From: Agromyces seonyuensis
Lineage (GTDB): Bacteria; Actinomycetota; Actinomycetes; Actinomycetales; Microbacteriaceae
Direction: 5' to 3'
NCBI RefSeq assembly: GCF_009789225.1
Contig: NZ_WSTA01000003.1
Span: forward strand, 1-64,000
Length of the DNA stretch: 64,000 bases
Both the position numbers and the translations under genes were made by a program. The notes below the pieces were generated by a model that searched no databases, was not told the DNA's origin, and saw only the letters and a program-made list of their open reading frames with translations. Shown here in pieces: positions 46,185-53,451 of the stretch. The stretch's first letter is position 1. Each line of letters starts with the position of its first letter.

Positions 46185-46438
46185 GGTCGAACAGCGCGGA
46201 GCTGCCATCCGTCGGTCGAGTAGCGCGGAGCGGCCATCCGTCGGTCGAGTAGCGCGGAGCGGCCATCCGTCGGTCGAGTAGCGCGGAGCGCGTATCGAGA
46301 CCGGTCGCTGGGTCTCGATACGCTCCTGCGTCGCTACTCGACCGACGAACGGGGTCGCTACTCGACCGACGAACGGGGTCGCTACTCGACCGACGAACGG
46401 GGTCTCGATACGCTCCTGCGTCGCTACTCGACCGACGG
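46185..46438. repeat. Palindromic-repeat cluster with 29-bp and 24-bp tandem expansions
   Basis: Four forward starts at exact 29-bp spacing (46185, 46214, 46243 and 46272) lead into one complete unit. Inverted units follow, with CGCTACTCGACCGACGAACGGGGT repeated at 24-bp spacing three times, then a last full inverted unit to 46438. It lies between convergent pcaR and the Dabb gene, which stops inside it. Confidence 0.93.
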
Positions 46439-46726
46439 CACTTCGAAGTCGACCGTCGCGAGCGCCGTCTTCACGGGCGCGGAGATGCGCAGCACCTCCT
46501 GATGCGCCGGATACGCGGTGTACCGCTCGAGCGCAGCCACGTCGTCGAAGTCGGCCACGATCGCGAGCTCCCACGCTGCGGCGCCCCCGACCACGTCGAC
46601 GCCGGCCGTGAGCGAGCGCAGCCCCTCGACCTGGCCGGGCAGCGCCCGCAGCAGCCCCATCCAGTGCTCGCGGTCGGCCGCGGTGAACTCGGGCGCGAAC
46701 CGGAACACCGCGACGTGACGGATCAC
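46424..46726 (-). CDS. Dabb (stress-responsive alpha/beta barrel) domain protein
   Basis: This 100-residue protein has the Dabb pattern VIRHVAVFRF, WELAIVADFDDVAALERYTAYPAHQEV. Dabb proteins are small dimeric ferredoxin-like barrels, some being enzymes in aromatic or polyketide pathways. The GTG start overlaps the aroQ stop (GTGA). Its final PSVE and stop are repeat-derived. As part of an operon with aroQ and the TRAP permease it may act in shikimate/quinate catabolism. Confidence 0.78.
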   Translation of the reverse strand: MIRHVAVFRFAPEFTAADREHWMGLLRALPGQVEGLRSLTAGVDVVGGAAAWELAIVADFDDVAALERYTAYPAHQEVLRISAPVKTALATVDFEVPSVE

Positions 46727-47178
46727 GCCGCCTCGCTCGCCCGCGGCACGAGCTGATCGATCGCACGGATCGCGAGCTCGTAGCCGAAGGCGCCCGCGCC
46801 GGCGATCACCGAGGTCGCGACCGTCGAGACGAGCGAGTCCTGGTGCAGCGCGTCGCGGCGGTGGATGTTCGTGAGGTGGATCTCCACGATCGGGGTGCGC
46901 AGCATGAGCAGCGCGTCGAGCAGCGGGATCGAGCGGAAGCTCAGCCCCGCCGGATTGATGACCACGGCGGCATCCTCGCGGTACGCGTCGTGCAGCCAGT
47001 CGATGAGCTGCGACTCCGCGTTGGACTGGCCGAAGAAGAGCTCGAAGCCCGCCTCCGCCGCGAGGCGCGCGCACGAGTCGCGGATGTCGTCGATCGTCGT
47101 GGTGCCGTACAGCTCGGGCTCGCGGTGGCCGAGCATGTTCAGGTTGGGTCCGTTGAGCACGAAGAGCTTCCGGGTCAC
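46723..47178 (-). CDS. aroQ: Type II 3-dehydroquinate dehydratase (first copy)
   Basis: This 151-residue enzyme dehydrates 3-dehydroquinate to 3-dehydroshikimate. The family motifs LNGPNLNMLGHREPELYG (catalytic Tyr), GQSNAESQLIDWLH, VINPAGLS and EIHLTNIHRRD (catalytic His) are all present. AAAGGAAC precedes the ATG. It lies downstream of the TRAP permease genes, so a catabolic role in quinate use is plausible. A second aroQ is at 58970-59515. Confidence 0.93.
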   Translation of the reverse strand: MTRKLFVLNGPNLNMLGHREPELYGTTTIDDIRDSCARLAAEAGFELFFGQSNAESQLIDWLHDAYREDAAVVINPAGLSFRSIPLLDALLMLRTPIVEIHLTNIHRRDALHQDSLVSTVATSVIAGAGAFGYELAIRAIDQLVPRASEAA

Positions 47179-47206
47179 GGCGGTTCCTTTCTGATGGAGC
47201 GGGTGC

Positions 47207-48484
47207 TCAGAGCCCGAGCAGGTCCGGCACGACGGTGACGATCCCCGGGAACAGCGTCAGGGCGAGCAGCACGACGCCGAGCGGGATGAGGAAGGGCAGG
47301 ATGCCGCGGAAGAGCTGCCCCATCGGCCGCCTCGTGATCGAGCCGACGACGAAGAGCACCGCGCCCACCGGCGGGGTCAGGGAGCCGATCATGAGGTTGA
47401 GGATCATGATGACGCCGAGCTGCACGGGGTCGATGCCGAACTGCGCGGTGATCGGGATGAGGATCGGCGCGAGCACGAGGATGACCGGTGCGGCCTCGAG
47501 GAAGATGCCGAGCAGGATCAGCAGCACGTTGAGCAGCAGCAGGAACACGACCGGGTTGTCGGTGAGCCCCGTCAGCCACTCGCCGAGCGCCCGCGTGACC
47601 TGCTCGCGGGCGAGCACCTGGCCCATGAGGTTGGAGGCGCCGAGGATGAGCAGGATGCCGCCGGAGATGATCACCGTCTCCTTGACGGCGGCGAGCAGGC
47701 CCTTCCAGGTGAGCGTGCGGTAGGCGGCGCCGAGCACGAGCATGTACGCCGCGGCGATGCCGGCGCTCTCGGTCGGGGTGAACCAGCCGCTGAAGATGCC
47801 GCCGAGGATGATGACGGGCAGCACGATCGGGCCGAGCACGCGCACGATCGATCTGCGGAACATCCCGCCGTCGAACGGCTGCCGGCCCGCGACCTTCGGG
47901 TGCAGCTTCACCCAGATGAAGACGTAGAGGCCGAGGCCGAGCGCCATGAGCAGCGCCGGGAGGATCGAGCCCGCGAACAGCGCGCCCGTCGAGATGGATG
48001 CCGTCGCGGCGAAGAGCACCGCCGGGATGCTCGGCGGCATGACCGTGCTCATGAGCGAGCCCGAGGCCGTGAGGCCGGCCGAGAAGCCGTAGGGGTAGCC
48101 CGCCTTCAGCATCTGCGGGATCTGCACCTTGCTGGTCGAGGCCGCGTCGGCGAGCGCCGAGCCGCTGATCCACGAGAAGCCGATCGCGGTGCCGAGGTTC
48201 ACGAACGCGAGGTTGCCGGGCAGCCACGACAGGGCCGCGCGGGCGAAGTCGTAGAGCCGGGTGGCGATGCCGAGGTGGTTGGCGATCGTGCCGACGAAGA
48301 TGAACAGGGGCACGGCCAGCAGGGGGAAGCTGTTGACGCCGTTCACGATCGACTGCAGCGCGTAGCCGGAGGAGAGGCCGTGGCTGTAGAAGTACAGCAT
48401 GCTCGGCCCGATCATCGCGAAGGCGACGGGCACGCGCAGCAGCAGCAGGATGACGATGAGGGCGATGTAGAGCCAGAGGTCCAT
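47207..48484 (-). CDS. dctM: TRAP transporter large permease DctM
   Basis: This 425-residue membrane protein has about twelve helices. Family motifs include SGSALADAASTSKVQIP, MPPSIPAVLFA and PPVGAVLFVVGSIT. It is the ion-coupled transport subunit of a tripartite (TRAP) organic acid importer. It lies 5 bp after dctQ. By location the substrate is likely shikimate, quinate or an aromatic acid. Confidence 0.92.
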   Translation of the reverse strand: MDLWLYIALIVILLLLRVPVAFAMIGPSMLYFYSHGLSSGYALQSIVNGVNSFPLLAVPLFIFVGTIANHLGIATRLYDFARAALSWLPGNLAFVNLGTAIGFSWISGSALADAASTSKVQIPQMLKAGYPYGFSAGLTASGSLMSTVMPPSIPAVLFAATASISTGALFAGSILPALLMALGLGLYVFIWVKLHPKVAGRQPFDGGMFRRSIVRVLGPIVLPVIILGGIFSGWFTPTESAGIAAAYMLVLGAAYRTLTWKGLLAAVKETVIISGGILLILGASNLMGQVLAREQVTRALGEWLTGLTDNPVVFLLLLNVLLILLGIFLEAAPVILVLAPILIPITAQFGIDPVQLGVIMILNLMIGSLTPPVGAVLFVVGSITRRPMGQLFRGILPFLIPLGVVLLALTLFPGIVTVVPDLLGL

Positions 48485-48489
48485 GGGGG

Positions 48490-49140
48490 TCAGACGTCCA
48501 TCTCGCCGAGTTCGAGCTTGCGCTCGGGGCGGTTCGCGTAGGGGATCTTCCAGGCGGAGTTGAGCGCGCCGGAGACGAAGCCGATGAGGGCGAAGACGTA
48601 GATCGCGCCTTGGGGGATGCGCATCGCCGCGCTCGCGCGCGCCCACTCGGAGTCGATCTTGATGACCGCCTCGTACGAGAGCGCGAGGCAGATGAGCACC
48701 ATGATGACCGCCGAGACGACGCGCAGCGCGACGAAGAGCTTCGTGCCCGCGAGGAGGCCGTCGAAGATCTCGAGCACGATGTGCCCGTTGCGCCCGACGA
48801 GGTAGCCCGTCGTGATGAAGGTCAGGGCGATCATCGAGAGCAGCGCGGCCTCGCCGGCGCCGATCCAGGCGGCCTGCGGCACGTAACGGCCGAGCACCTG
48901 GTACATGACGCCGATGAACACGATCGCGAAGAGCACCATGGCGATCGCGAGCTCGCCCTTGGAGATCCAGCGCAGCGCGAGGGGGTCGCGCGGGGCGTCG
49001 CGGTTGAGCTCCGGCACGGCGTAGAACGAGTCGGTGTGGCCGAAGATCGACTGATCGGTGTCGTTGGGGGTGCCGGCACCCCCGCCGTCCGGCGGCCTGG
49101 TGCGCTCCGGTTCCTCGGGCTCGACGGGCTCATCGGGCAT
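48490..49140 (-). CDS. dctQ: TRAP transporter small permease DctQ
   Basis: This 216-residue small permease has four hydrophobic segments from about residue 65 and the GRNGHIVLEI motif typical of DctQ. The first 60 residues are an acidic/Pro-rich extension, longer than usual. It is the first gene of dctQM-aroQ-Dabb, divergent from an IclR regulator. Confidence 0.88.
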   Translation of the reverse strand: MPDEPVEPEEPERTRPPDGGGAGTPNDTDQSIFGHTDSFYAVPELNRDAPRDPLALRWISKGELAIAMVLFAIVFIGVMYQVLGRYVPQAAWIGAGEAALLSMIALTFITTGYLVGRNGHIVLEIFDGLLAGTKLFVALRVVSAVIMVLICLALSYEAVIKIDSEWARASAAMRIPQGAIYVFALIGFVSGALNSAWKIPYANRPERKLELGEMDV

Positions 49141-49231
49141 GTTCCACCTCCGTGTCGGGCGCGGCCACTGCGTCGTGGGCGCGGATCGCCCGTGGGTATT
49201 GCATCCGCCTCGGGCCGCGCGTGGAAGGAGC

Positions 49232-49248
49232 GTCCCACGGAGTGGGAC
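49232..49248. promoter_or_regulatory. 17-bp palindromic operator upstream of dctQ/IclR
   Basis: GTCCCACGGAGTGGGAC has perfect 7-bp arms around GGA. A near-identical 17-mer, GTCCCGGGGAATGGGAC, lies upstream of dctP at 52232. The shared site suggests one regulator, likely the adjacent IclR, controlling all three TRAP genes. Confidence 0.72.
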
Positions 49249-49277
49249 AGCCGAGACGGAGGCTTGCCGACGACAAT

Positions 49278-49292
49278 GTACCGGTTGGATAC
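49278..49292. promoter_or_regulatory. GTAC-GGTT-TAC motif before the IclR gene
   Basis: GTACCGGTTGGATAC, just before the IclR start, matches GTACTGGTTAGTTAC upstream of quiC (59783) at 12 of 15 bases. It may be a promoter element or a shared operator. Confidence 0.35.
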
Positions 49293-49299
49293 TTACGGC

Positions 49300-50037
49300 A
49301 TGAGGTCAGCGCAGACTGCAGCGACGATCTCGGTGCTCGACCGCTACCTGGCGATCTTGGATGCCGTCAAGGAATCGGAGCGATCGACGTCGATCACCGA
49401 GCTCGCAACGCGAACGAACATGCCCAAGTCGACCGTCTCGCGGCTCGCCGCCGGGCTCGTCGATCAGCGATTCCTCGTCCGGAACGCCGACGGCACCGTC
49501 GGCCTCGGACTCCGCGTCTTCGAGCTCGGCGCCCGCGCCGGGCTCCCCCGCCGTCTCATGACCGCCGCGGCCCCCGTCATGCGGGAGCTGTGGGAGGCCA
49601 CGGGCGACCGTGTCGGCATCTGGGTGCACCACGGCGCCGAGATGGTCTCCCTCGCCGCCGTCGCCGGCCGGCTCCCGATGCTGCCGACGCGCGCCGGGAT
49701 GCGTTCCCCCGCCCTCACGACCGCGAGCGGCAAGGCCTTCCTCGCCTTCTGCGCCGACCGCACGGTCGTCGACCGGCTGAGCGCCGAGCTCGTCCCGGAT
49801 GCCGCGAGCGGCTTCCGCCATGAGCTCGACCTCGTGCGCGCCTCGAACGTCGCGACGGATGCGGGGGTCGCGTACCCGGGCATCGTCGCCGTCGCGAGCC
49901 CCGTCTTCTCCGCCGACCGCACCGTGATCGGCGCGGTCTCCCTCGCCGGGCCGGCGGACTCGATGAACGCCCAGCACGCCGCGCCCCTCGTGCGCGCGGC
50001 CGGGCTCAGCATGTCCCGTCGGCTGTCGGCGGCCTGA
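49300..50037 (+). CDS. IclR-family regulator (TRAP operon)
   Basis: This 245-residue IclR regulator has a winged helix STSITELATRTNMPKSTVSRLA and an effector domain. The ATG at 49300 follows GATACT by six bases, so leaderless initiation is likely; an in-frame ATG 24 bp upstream is possible. It is divergent from dctQM and followed after 4 bp by a second IclR gene. It probably controls the TRAP genes. Confidence 0.82.
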   Translation: MRSAQTAATISVLDRYLAILDAVKESERSTSITELATRTNMPKSTVSRLAAGLVDQRFLVRNADGTVGLGLRVFELGARAGLPRRLMTAAAPVMRELWEATGDRVGIWVHHGAEMVSLAAVAGRLPMLPTRAGMRSPALTTASGKAFLAFCADRTVVDRLSAELVPDAASGFRHELDLVRASNVATDAGVAYPGIVAVASPVFSADRTVIGAVSLAGPADSMNAQHAAPLVRAAGLSMSRRLSAA

Positions 50038-50041
50038 CGGG

Positions 50042-50704
50042 ATGGCGAGCGACGGAGCCGACGCCACCGGCGTGCTCGATCGGGTGACCGCGATCCTCGA
50101 GGCGTTCGTGGACGGCGACGACGACGGCCTCGGCGTCTCGGAACTGGCCCGTCGGGCCGGCCTGCCGAAGTCCACCGTCTCGCGCATCGCGGCCGACCTC
50201 GTGCGCCGCCGCTACCTCGACCGCGTCGGCGACCGCCTGTTCCTCGGCCTGCGGCTCTTCGAACTCGGCCAGTCCGTCGAGCGCCCGCGGGCGCTCCGGC
50301 ACGCCGCCGTGCCCATCGCGACCGCACTCCGCGACGCCACCGGCCTCGCGGTGTGCATCGCCCTCGTCGACGGGGACGACGCGCTCGTCGTCGCATCGAT
50401 CCGGGGCATCGGCGGGGTGGCGGCCGACCTCGCGATCGGCGAGCGCTTCTCGGTGGGAGAGGTGGCGGAGCCGGAGCCCTCGCTCGCAGCTGCCCTCGCC
50501 GCCGCGATCCGGGCCGGCGCGGGATCGGAGTCGGTCGACCCGGAGGCCGGGGTCGAGCACCTCGCCGTTCCCGGGCTCGGGGTCGAGGGCCGTGCGGTCG
50601 CCGCGATCGCCGTGACCCGCTCGGCCGCGGCCGGTTCCTCCGACCCGATCCGGGCCGCGCTGCGCGAGGCGTCAGTCGCACTGCAGCACCGCCTCGCGGG
50701 CTGA
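50042..50704 (+). CDS. IclR-family regulator, shortened effector domain
   Basis: This 220-residue protein resembles the preceding gene in its HTH (GLGVSELARRAGLPKSTVSRIAADL) but its effector domain is shorter and divergent. It starts 4 bp after the first IclR stop, so the two are translationally coupled. It could be a paralogue acting as a hetero-partner. It ends just before a repeat cluster. Confidence 0.78.
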   Translation: MASDGADATGVLDRVTAILEAFVDGDDDGLGVSELARRAGLPKSTVSRIAADLVRRRYLDRVGDRLFLGLRLFELGQSVERPRALRHAAVPIATALRDATGLAVCIALVDGDDALVVASIRGIGGVAADLAIGERFSVGEVAEPEPSLAAALAAAIRAGAGSESVDPEAGVEHLAVPGLGVEGRAVAAIAVTRSAAAGSSDPIRAALREASVALQHRLAG

Positions 50705-50709
50705 CCGCC

Positions 50710-50954
50710 GGTCGAGCAGCGACGCAGGAGCGTCTCGAGACCCCGCAGGCCGACCCACGAAGGTCTCGATACGGCGCTGGCGCGCCTACTCGACCAACAC
50801 CCCGTCGGTCGAGTAGCGACGAAGGAGCGTCTCGAGACCCCCCACGAAGGTCTCGATACGGCGCTGCGCGCCTACTCGACCGACGCCCCGTCGGTCGAGT
50901 AGCGACGAAGGAGCGTATCGAGACCACGCGGGCCGACCTGCCGAGGTCTCGACC
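50710..50954. repeat. Palindromic-repeat cluster, alternating orientation
   Basis: Units alternate: forward 50710-50742, inverted 50762-50794, forward 50807-50839, inverted 50849-50881, forward 50893-50925 and a partial inverted end at 50945-50954. Forward units have the GCGACGAAGGAGC core and inverted ones the GGCGC core. The whole fills the convergent gap before dctP and could form two or three hairpins. Confidence 0.93.
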
Positions 50955-51005
50955 GACGGAACGGGGCGGGCGCATCGCGCCCGCCCCGTCATCCTGCTCG
51001 GCCGA

Positions 51006-52061
51006 TCAGCCCGCCAGTTCGCGGATCGCCTGGTAGTACTCGAGCGACTCGCCCGTGAAGTGGCCCTCGAAGTACTCCTCGGACTGGTCGATGAAGGCAT
51101 CCATGTCGATGTCCTCCGTCTCGATCACCGTGAAGGCGTCGTTCGCCCGGTACTCGTCGAGGATCTCCTCGGTCGCCTCGTCGACGCACGTGGCGTTCTC
51201 GGGGCGGATCTCGTGGATCGTCTCGTCGAGGAGGGCGGCCTGCTCGTCGCTGAGCTTGTCGTAGGTCGCGTCGCTCACGATGATCCAGTGGATGCCGACG
51301 TTGTGGTTGTTCAGGATCGCAGTGTTGAGCACCTCGTCGTAGCTCGAGGAGCGCGTCGCGACGATGGGGTTCTCCTGACCGACCGCGATGCCCTGCTGGA
51401 GCGCCGTGTAGACCTCCTCCACTGCGACCGACACGGGGTTCGTGACCCCCAGCGCCTCGGCGTTGGCGAGGAACGCCGGCGAGTTCGGGAAACGGATCGG
51501 CACGCCGGCGAGGTCCTCGGGGCTCCTCACCTCGACGTCCTTCGTGGTGAAGGTGCGGTTGCCGAAGAACCAGCCGTCGACGATCGTGACGCCCGTGGCA
51601 TCGTGGAACGCCGCGAACAGATCCTCGGAGCCGTTGTCGATCCAGTCGAACGCGTGGTCGACGTCGTCGAACGCGTAGGCGGCGTCCACGACGCCGATGG
51701 GCTCGAACGTCGAGCTGAGCGCCGAGGCGCCCTGCAGGTCGATGTCGATGTCGCCGGCCTGCACGAGCGGGAAGCGGTCGGCGTCGGGGCCGAGCTGGCT
51801 CGCGGGGTAGAGCTCGACGGTGAAGCCGATGTCGGCGCCTTCGAGCCGCTCCTGCAGCAGTTCGACGCCGCAGTAGTAGTTCGGGGTCTCCTCGTTCTGG
51901 CTCGTCGCGACCGAGATCGTGACGTCCTCGTTCTCCGAGGCGCCGCCGGAGGCGCTCGGCTCGGGGTCGGCGCTGCTCGAGCATCCCGCGAGGACGAGCG
52001 CGCTTGCTGCGAAGACCGACGCGACCGCGATGCGGCGTCGCGCCGGGTGGGATGTGACCAT
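51006..52061 (-). CDS. dctP: TRAP transporter substrate-binding protein DctP
   Basis: This 351-residue exported lipoprotein has a signal ending in the lipobox VLAGC. The DctP fold is shown by SQLGPDADRFPLVQAGDIDI, FPNSPAFLANAEALG and AVGQENPI. It binds the organic acid outside the membrane and delivers it to DctQM. It is separated from dctQM by two IclR genes and a repeat cluster but shares the 17-bp palindrome. Confidence 0.9.
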   Translation of the reverse strand: MVTSHPARRRIAVASVFAASALVLAGCSSSADPEPSASGGASENEDVTISVATSQNEETPNYYCGVELLQERLEGADIGFTVELYPASQLGPDADRFPLVQAGDIDIDLQGASALSSTFEPIGVVDAAYAFDDVDHAFDWIDNGSEDLFAAFHDATGVTIVDGWFFGNRTFTTKDVEVRSPEDLAGVPIRFPNSPAFLANAEALGVTNPVSVAVEEVYTALQQGIAVGQENPIVATRSSSYDEVLNTAILNNHNVGIHWIIVSDATYDKLSDEQAALLDETIHEIRPENATCVDEATEEILDEYRANDAFTVIETEDIDMDAFIDQSEEYFEGHFTGESLEYYQAIRELAG

Positions 52062-52201
52062 GTGACCTCTCCTCGTGCGTCGGCACCCGTCCCGGCCGGG
52101 ACGGGTGCGCCTGGATGGGCGAGTCGGTGATTCCCGTGTCGGCTCTTGCGAAGGTTCGTCGACAGCGCTGTCAATGAATCGGCCCGGTGGCGATCCGACT
52201 C

Positions 52202-52217
52202 TGTACTGAACAGTACA
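52202..52217. promoter_or_regulatory. Perfect palindrome upstream of dctP
   Basis: TGTACTGAACAGTACA has perfect 7-bp arms around AA. It lies about 140 bp before dctP and shares GTACTG with the site upstream of quiC. Confidence 0.55.
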
Positions 52218-52231
52218 TTTCCGGAAGACCC

Positions 52232-52248
52232 GTCCCGGGGAATGGGAC
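52232..52248. promoter_or_regulatory. 17-bp palindromic operator upstream of dctP
   Basis: GTCCCGGGGAATGGGAC has the same arms and length as the site at 49232 and agrees with it at 14 of 17 bases. It is probably recognised by the same regulator. Confidence 0.65.
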
Positions 52249-52258
52249 GGCGCCCGAT

Positions 52259-52660
52259 TCAGGCCTCGGCGTCGAAGACCTCGCGCGCGATGCGGAAGGC
52301 CGTGTTGGCCGCCGGCACGCCGGCGTAGATCGCGGACTGCAGGATGACTTCGCGGATCTCGTCCACGGTCAGCCCGTTGCGCAGCGCGGCGCGGCAGTGC
52401 ATCGCGAACTCCTCGTGGTGGCCGAGCGCGATGAGGGTCGAGAGCACCGCGACCGAGCGCGAGCGACGGTCGAGTCCGGGCCGCGACCAGACGTCGCCCC
52501 ACGCGGTGCGCGTGATGAAGTCCTGGAAGTCGGCGGTGAACTCGGTGGTGCCCGCGACGGCGCGGTCGACGTGGGCGTCGCCGAGCACCTCGCGGCGCAC
52601 CGCCATGCCCTGGTCGTAGCGCTCGCCGTCGCTGAAGCCGTCGCCGTCGGGCCGGGTCAT
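52259..52660 (-). CDS. pcaC: 4-carboxymuconolactone decarboxylase
   Basis: This 133-residue enzyme of the AhpD-like/CMD family turns 4-carboxymuconolactone into 3-oxoadipate enol-lactone. Typical segments are FTADFQDFITRTAWGDVWSRPGLDRRSRS and HCRAALRNGLTVDEIREVILQSAIYAGVPAA. GGAAGGAG precedes the ATG, which overlaps the pcaD stop (ATGA). It ends the pcaHGBDC operon. Confidence 0.92.
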   Translation of the reverse strand: MTRPDGDGFSDGERYDQGMAVRREVLGDAHVDRAVAGTTEFTADFQDFITRTAWGDVWSRPGLDRRSRSVAVLSTLIALGHHEEFAMHCRAALRNGLTVDEIREVILQSAIYAGVPAANTAFRIAREVFDAEA

Positions 52661-53451
52661 CGGGATGCTCCTTCCCTGCGCGAGTGCGCATCGAAGAACG
52701 CGCCGAGCACGGCGGCGGTCGCGGCCGGGCGCTCGGCGGCCGGTAGGTGGGCGGCATCCTCGATCTCGACGAGCTCGGCGTTCGCGACGCCCGACGCGAT
52801 CTCGCCGGCCTTCTCGACCGGAGCGACCTGGTCGTGCTCGCCCCACACGACGAGCAGCGGCGCCTCGATCCCGCCGAGCTGCTCGCGCACGTCGTACGCG
52901 GCGAGCGCCTCGCACGCGAGGGCGTAGCTCTCATCGTCGGCGTCCTGCAGCACGTGCAGCAGCCGACCGGTCAGCTCGGGACGGTCGGCGACCGACGTCG
53001 GCCCGAACCAGCGCTGCGCCGACCCGCTGATGAGGCTCGACGTGGACTGCGCCCGCACCTGCGCGGCGCGCTCGCGCCAGGATTCGGGGGTGGCGAGGCT
53101 CGCGCCGGACGCGAGGACCGCCGCCGCGTCGACGAGGTCCGGATGCCGGAGCAGCAGCTCGAGGCCGGTCGCGCCGCCGATGGAGATGCCGGCGTAGAAC
53201 GCCTGGCCGCCGAACTCGGCGATCGCCGCCGCAACGGCGTCGGCGAGCTCGCCGATCGTGAAGGAGTCGGTCGTCGCGGGCGCGGCCCCGTGGCCGGGCA
53301 GCTCCCACGCGGTCACGCGGTAGCGGTCGGCCAGGAGCGGCACGACGTCCTCCCAGAGGATCGCCGAGGTGCCGAGCGAAGGCCCGAGCACGAGCAGCGG
53401 CGCGCCGGCGGGGCCGACGGGTTCGGTGAAGCGCAGCACGGGGACGGTCAC
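52657..53451 (-). CDS. pcaD: 3-oxoadipate enol-lactonase
   Basis: This 264-residue alpha/beta hydrolase opens the enol-lactone to beta-ketoadipate. It has GPSLGTS, the nucleophile motif GISIGG, Asp in WGEHDQVAP and His in DAAHLPAAERP. The GTG start overlaps the pcaB stop (GTGA). PcaC and PcaD are separate genes here, not the PcaL fusion seen in many actinobacteria. Confidence 0.92.
   Translation of the reverse strand: MTVPVLRFTEPVGPAGAPLLVLGPSLGTSAILWEDVVPLLADRYRVTAWELPGHGAAPATTDSFTIGELADAVAAAIAEFGGQAFYAGISIGGATGLELLLRHPDLVDAAAVLASGASLATPESWRERAAQVRAQSTSSLISGSAQRWFGPTSVADRPELTGRLLHVLQDADDESYALACEALAAYDVREQLGGIEAPLLVVWGEHDQVAPVEKAGEIASGVANAELVEIEDAAHLPAAERPAATAAVLGAFFDAHSRREGASR

Noticed and set aside
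46185-46300. Regular 29-bp repeats resembling CRISPR repeats
   Set aside because: The period contains the repeat itself with no variable spacer, so it is tandem slippage of a palindromic element.
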